From: DUEL01 sp964580565
Lineage (GTDB): Bacteria; Chloroflexota; Anaerolineae; B4-G1; DUEL01
DNA: 22,300 bases
Assembly (NCBI GenBank): GCA_964580565.1
Contig: CAZOLN010000031.1
Location: forward strand, 1 to 22,300
Direction of reading: 5' to 3'
In this document: positions 21,882 through 22,300 of the stretch, one piece after another
Position numbering within the stretch: position 1 is the first letter of the stretch
Layout of the letters: every line of letters starts with the position of its first letter
Notes under the pieces: model-generated
Seen by the model: the letters and a program-made list of their open reading frames with translations, nothing else
What the model was told of the DNA's origin: nothing
Databases searched by the model: none
Program-made: the position numbers and the translations under genes

Positions 21882-21938
21882 AGAGACGCAGAGGACGCAG
21901 AGAAGTCCTGTCGGAATCTCTGCGTCCTCTGCGTCTCT
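21882..21938. repeat. Perfect 22-bp palindromic repeat between convergent genes (copy C)
   Basis: Arms 21882-21903 (built of AGAGACGCAG and AGGACGCAGAGA) and 21917-21938 are exact reverse complements with a 13-base loop. It fills the gap between murI and the convergent YtxH-like gene. It belongs to the same style of repeat as 1261-1311 and 1488-1568 (GACGCAGAG in place of GACACAGAG). It could act as a bidirectional terminator hairpin; no U-run is obvious on either side. Confidence 0.85.
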
Positions 21939-21972
21939 GTGGCAGATGCGGTTATCGATACGGCGAGTGCGA

Positions 21973-22224
21973 CTACTCCTCAGCGGTGCCAGAGGGGGCC
22001 TGGAGGACGATCGGCTCTCCCTGGCGGAAGGCCTCCAACTGTGCCTCCAGTTCCGCCCGCTTCGCCGCCGCGGCTTCCCTTCCTCGCTCGATCAACTCCT
22101 GCACGCGGGTGCGGATCCGCTCCTGTAGTTCAGGCCCGGCGTAAGGGGCCAACAGCAACCCAGCCACCACTCCCACGAACGCCCCGCAAATCAACCCGGC
22201 CAGAAGCCACACCGTCTTGCGCAT
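21973..22224 (-). CDS. YtxH-like small membrane protein
   Basis: 83 aa: a positively charged start (MRKT), one transmembrane helix (about 5-27, VWLLAGLICGAFVGVVAGLLL) ending in APYAGPELQERI, the typical YtxH-domain motif (GxxAGxLxAPxxG...), then an amphipathic, Ala/Glu/Arg-rich helix likely to form a coiled coil, and a short acidic tail. Function of the family is unknown; some members are stress-associated. I chose ATG 22224 over the TTG at 22245 because GGGAGGAAAGA lies nine bases upstream of it. Convergent with murI. Confidence 0.85.
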   Translation of the reverse strand: MRKTVWLLAGLICGAFVGVVAGLLLAPYAGPELQERIRTRVQELIERGREAAAAKRAELEAQLEAFRQGEPIVLQAPSGTAEE

Positions 22225-22256
22225 TCTTCTTTCCTCCCACGTCAAAATCCACCCCC

Positions 22257-22285
22257 ATTATACGCCGGTCCGCCCGATCTGCCAA
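22257..22285 (-). promoter_or_regulatory. Promoter of the YtxH-like gene
   Basis: On the minus strand TTGGCA (22280-22285), a 17-base spacer and TATAAT (22257-22262) lie 32 bases upstream of the ATG at 22224. Confidence 0.8.
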
Positions 22286-22300
22286 GCGGAGAGGTGGGCT

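Overview
This is a GC-rich, gene-dense bacterial chromosome segment, most likely from a Chloroflexota member of the Anaerolineae/Thermoflexus type. That placement is inferred from gene content and style: a UPF0182 giant membrane protein, a many-GAF cytosolic histidine kinase, a zinc-ribbon/TPR/beta-propeller protein, an arginine-type EF-P, and short palindromic CACAGAG-type and heptamer intergenic repeats. It has not been tested by any search. There is no prophage, transposase, CRISPR array or obvious island, and most genes are housekeeping or ordinary accessory genes.

Layout. 1-1600 (minus): the 5' 363 codons of an RlmI-type 23S rRNA m5C methyltransferase, cut by the window edge, preceded by a tRNA operon Pro(TGG)-Gly(TCC)-Met(CAT) with a near-consensus promoter at 1572-1600. 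Two copies of a palindromic CACAGAG repeat sit in the tRNA leader and in one tRNA spacer. 1597-3557 (minus): a membrane-anchored zinc-ribbon/TPR/PD40-propeller protein with its own promoter. 3574-9424 (plus): an apparent operon from a strong extended -10 promoter: efp, a CDF metal transporter with three tandem C-terminal modules, a UPF0182 protein, an eight-cysteine 112-aa protein of unknown function, and a HAD phosphatase. 9490-14098 (plus): a 1515-aa sensor histidine kinase (receiver-like domain, PAS, six GAFs, HisKA, HATPase) with its own promoter.

14077-17256 (minus): a metal-uptake operon, Fur-family regulator -> cbiM(N) -> cbiQ -> cbiO, behind a perfect TTGACA-N16-TATAAT promoter with a palindromic candidate operator just downstream. 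This is a complete ECF-type cobalt/nickel importer with its probable regulator. A heptamer repeat lies between cbiQ and cbiO and supplies the end of cbiQ. 17304-17380 holds a long imperfect hairpin. 17420-18718 (minus): a UMF1/Atg22-like MFS transporter. 18756-20982 (plus): a promoter, a possible nearly leaderless 44-codon ORF, and a secreted or anchored gluzincin-type metalloprotease with an immune-inhibitor-A-like domain. 21044-21865 (plus): murI. 21882-21938: a perfect 22-bp inverted repeat between convergent genes. 21973-22285 (minus): a YtxH-like small membrane protein and its promoter.

I see no clear-cut new defence or mobile system. The best candidates for something undescribed are the triple-module CDF transporter with an altered metal site, the Cys-rich 112-aa protein coupled to the UPF0182/HAD genes, the long hairpin at 17304-17380, and the palindromic repeat family placed inside a tRNA operon and between convergent genes.
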